A DNA stretch of 35,474 nucleotides from Massilibacteroides sp. (GTDB lineage: Bacteria; Bacteroidota; Bacteroidia; Bacteroidales; Tannerellaceae): contig JAQVZS010000018.1 in the NCBI GenBank assembly GCA_028708075.1, positions 1 to 35,474 of the forward strand, in the 5' to 3' direction. Below the pieces are notes generated by a model that worked only from the letters and a program-made list of their open reading frames with translations, did not search any database and was not told the DNA's origin. The first letter of the stretch is position 1. Each line of letters begins with the position of its first letter. The position numbers were made by a program, and so were the translations under genes. Positions 33,253-35,474 of the stretch are shown here, piece after piece.

Positions 33253-35474
33253 TATAACTTATGTATCACTTTCATCAACTGCTCACCCAAACCGATGGTA
33301 TATCCCTGTGAAACAAAAACAATGCGGCCGAAGGTATCCGCGATAACAAAAATCGGCAACGCATTTCCATTCGGTAAATTCGCGCCTTTTACGAGCATTT
33401 CCGTAATCTTACGATCGGTATCTATCCCATAGGTAATCGTTTGCGGCAAAGAACCAAATTCAGCCGCGTCAAAGTTTTTCCAACCCTGTTCGTTATTAAA
33501 CAAGAGCACCATACTACGCCCCCATTGATTGAAATCTTCCGCCAACTGAGCAATATCCCGCATGGCGTGGTTCGTCGGTTCCTGACGGGCGCCGAGAATA
33601 CCGATAATAAAATATCCTCGGCCGGTCGTAGAAAGAACACTCGTTTCTTCATCTTTGTCGATCGGTCTAAACTTCGCTTCGGCATCCATACTACCGATCA
33701 CCTGTACTTCATCTGCACTTTCCCGCATAACCAGTTCCGTCCGCGTAGTTTTTCCTGCCTCGACAGGGAAAAAAGTAATGCGTGCCAACACACCGCCATT
33801 TGCTAAACGTGTACCGGTAACCAACATATAATTTCCCTCATCCAACGACAACGGCTGCTTCAACAGACCTGCCCAGGTATTCCCAAGTCCCATATCTACA
33901 TTCTCGTTTCCACGGAAGTTCAACGTCTGAAGTGTTCCGTCTTCGCGCACTTTCGCCAGCGTAAAATGACTGTAGTATTTCGGATTCTCTATAGCTTTGA
34001 TCGGACGATAAGATGCAACCACGTTACCTTGCTTCACCGTTACTTGCCGAACAGTATCAAAATCTACATCCACCCATTTATCTACATGATAAAACTGTAT
34101 TTTCCGTGCTACCGGTTCGATACGTGCCGGAATTCCCAAGCTGCGCGCCAGCGAAACAAAAAAGATCGCGCGCGATTGTTCATCGGCCACACGTCCTTTC
34201 CATACGCCCATCGGCATAATGGGAATATTCTGCGGATTCAAGCCATTGGCAATCATACTGTTTTTCTTTACCCAGTCGACCAGCAAAATCGGATCGGCTT
34301 TCACCTGAGCGGCCCAAGCCGTATCCACGGCTTGTTGAAAGAAACCTTTATATCCGGTGATTAATTCGTTTGCCACACGCGGATTCAGTACATATTCCGT
34401 AAAAAGCTCTTTGTTTTCCGAATGACTGTTTTCTAAATGGTCACGCAACACAGCGGCCGGTGTATCCCGCAAATCCTTTGCCGAAATAACTTCTAACAAA
34501 TCCAATGCTTTCGCTCGCTCTTCTGCAGGCGTCTCGCGCAAAAAGTCCGCTATTTCCTTCCAGTTACCACGGCTTCCAAGCAAAAATTTAACCGTTTTCC
34601 CCGGATCAATTTGCAACTCGCGGGCAAGAGCCTCCGCTTTTTCAGAAGTATAAAACGTAGCGACATATGCGTTTCGGATCACATCTTCTTCAAGCAGGCG
34701 TTTCGCATTTTCCGCTTTTTGTTCTTCCGTCACATTCGCCGGTATAGCACCCTCCACCGGAGGAACAATATCCAGTTCCAAAGTCTCTGTCTCTCCCGGT
34801 TTCTTATCCAACACCAGTTGCACCTGTTCCTCCTTACCGAAAGAGATTTTCCGAAAACCAAAACGTCCGTCTTTCGAAGCCCAAGCAAGCATATCACCCT
34901 TGCCGGCAGAAAGGAAGGCACGCCCTTCCGTATCCGTCGTCTTACGGGCAACCGTATTGAATTCGGCATAATTGTATAGCTTAAATTCCACCGCCGCATT
35001 GCTCACGGGTTTTCCTTCCGTATCCACGACTGTCACCACGACCTTTGCGGTAGGAGCGTAATTATCGATCACATTTATTTCTGTATACGCCGGCGTTACC
35101 TGCATCACTTCTTCAGGGCCTTCATAATGTCCGAATACTCTCGTATGCATCAACATTCCGCGATAGGCAGGACCGTTAAACCAGCCAAGATTTAAAATCG
35201 GTTCCGGCTCGCAAGCGCCCAGAAAATACCATTTCCCATTTACCCAGGCTTCTACCCACGCATGATTATCGTCCGTATGTGCCCAGCGAGGCGTATAAAC
35301 CTGACGAGCAGGTATGCCGACGGCACGCAACGCCGCAGTAGTAAAAGTCGATTCTTCGCCACAGCGTCCGTAAGCGGTTCTGACGGAAGCGAGTGGCGAA
35401 CTTGTCCGAGAATCCGACGGAGTATAAATTACTTTTTCATGACACCAGTGATTAACTTCCAGCACCGCATCATA
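33252..35474 (-). CDS. transglutaminase-like protein with Trx-like C-terminus, 5' end outside window
   Basis: The open frame runs off the right edge (Tyr-Asp-Ala precede the first visible Val), so the N-terminus and any signal peptide are missing. Three parts are visible in 740 residues: a transglutaminase-like domain with Cys in GRCGEESTF, His in DDNHAWVEAW and GACEPEP in the acidic position; a carboxypeptidase-regulatory/Ig-like segment (VVVTVVDTEGKPVSNA); a second transglutaminase fold (SLARSLGIPARIEPV) without an obvious Cys; and a C-terminal thioredoxin-like domain (FIIGILGARQEPTNHA) that lacks CxxC. Known family members are secreted; role here unknown. The M16 gene starts within its stop codon. 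Confidence 0.88.
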   Translation of the reverse strand, partial: YDAVLEVNHWCHEKVIYTPSDSRTSSPLASVRTAYGRCGEESTFTTAALRAVGIPARQVYTPRWAHTDDNHAWVEAWVNGKWYFLGACEPEPILNLGWFNGPAYRGMLMHTRVFGHYEGPEEVMQVTPAYTEINVIDNYAPTAKVVVTVVDTEGKPVSNAAVEFKLYNYAEFNTVARKTTDTEGRAFLSAGKGDMLAWASKDGRFGFRKISFGKEEQVQLVLDKKPGETETLELDIVPPVEGAIPANVTEEQKAENAKRLLEEDVIRNAYVATFYTSEKAEALARELQIDPGKTVKFLLGSRGNWKEIADFLRETPAEERAKALDLLEVISAKDLRDTPAAVLRDHLENSHSENKELFTEYVLNPRVANELITGYKGFFQQAVDTAWAAQVKADPILLVDWVKKNSMIANGLNPQNIPIMPMGVWKGRVADEQSRAIFFVSLARSLGIPARIEPVARKIQFYHVDKWVDVDFDTVRQVTVKQGNVVASYRPIKAIENPKYYSHFTLAKVREDGTLQTLNFRGNENVDMGLGNTWAGLLKQPLSLDEGNYMLVTGTRLANGGVLARITFFPVEAGKTTRTELVMRESADEVQVIGSMDAEAKFRPIDKDEETSVLSTTGRGYFIIGILGARQEPTNHAMRDIAQLAEDFNQWGRSMVLLFNNEQGWKNFDAAEFGSLPQTITYGIDTDRKITEMLVKGANLPNGNALPIFVIADTFGRIVFVSQGYTIGLGEQLMKVIHKL

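Noticed and set aside
1-35474. CRISPR arrays, insertion sequences, prophage or tRNA genes
   Set aside because: No regular repeat-spacer pattern, transposase or integrase frame, or tRNA-like sequence seen in the intergenic gaps.

Overview
The window looks like chromosomal DNA of a Bacteroidales bacterium, probably close to Parabacteroides/Tannerella/Porphyromonas. Evidence: PorX (type IX secretion regulator), the S46 peptidase DPP7, carboxypeptidase-regulatory-domain TonB receptors, fused KorA plus KorB, many Bacteroidetes-type promoters (TAnnTTTG near -7) and few strong Shine-Dalgarno sites. I see no tRNA, rRNA, CRISPR array, insertion sequence or phage gene. Coding density is high and most genes are intact.

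Layout. (1) 61-3052 (+): ABC ATPase, permease, a short membrane ORF that looks like an internally deleted DUF4857 protein, an OB-fold-like lipoprotein with a His/Cys cluster, and a PepSY-type membrane protein. They converge through a bidirectional terminator on (2) 3180-6324 (-): a small unknown protein whose start lies in a 10-bp palindrome, a His-rich two-helix membrane protein and a TonB-dependent receptor. Together 1 and 2 suggest an envelope metal or metal-chelate system; the substrate is not readable from sequence. (3) 6645-8872 (+): porX, tsaE and a small Imm17-like membrane protein. (4) 8980-11654 (+): a single-domain SIS arabinose-5-phosphate-isomerase-like protein overlapping a PfkB sugar kinase, then a tyrosine-phosphatase lipoprotein. 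(5) 11720-13507 (+): DEAD-box RNA helicase with an RNA-binding tail, closed by a strong terminator. (6) 13726-18417 (-): ruvB, flippase, dpp7, with an exported SagB-type nitroreductase upstream (18493-19137). (7) 19349-23406 (+): an outer-membrane beta-barrel receptor and a POT-family peptide transporter, each with its own promoter. (8) 23478-25213 (+): aroK overlapping an alanine-dehydrogenase-family gene with altered catalytic positions. (9) 25307-28187 (+): korA-korB. (10) 28243-29543 (-): LysE exporter overlapping a CBM9-like protein. (11) 29728-31953 (+): S9 dipeptidyl peptidase. (12) 32020-35474 (-): M16 peptidase and a 5'-truncated transglutaminase-like protein.

Functionally, much of the right half fits amino-acid and peptide fermentation: periplasmic dipeptidyl peptidases (DPP7, S9) release dipeptides, a POT transporter could import them, and KorAB oxidises 2-oxoacids to acyl-CoA with ferredoxin reduction. 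The AlaDH-family protein would fit here but lacks two residues used by characterised enzymes. I did not find an unmistakable new system. The most promising leads are the convergent metal-like island at 61-6324, the AlaDH/PNT protein with non-canonical active site, and the regulatory repeats at 5627-5655 and 6323-6350.
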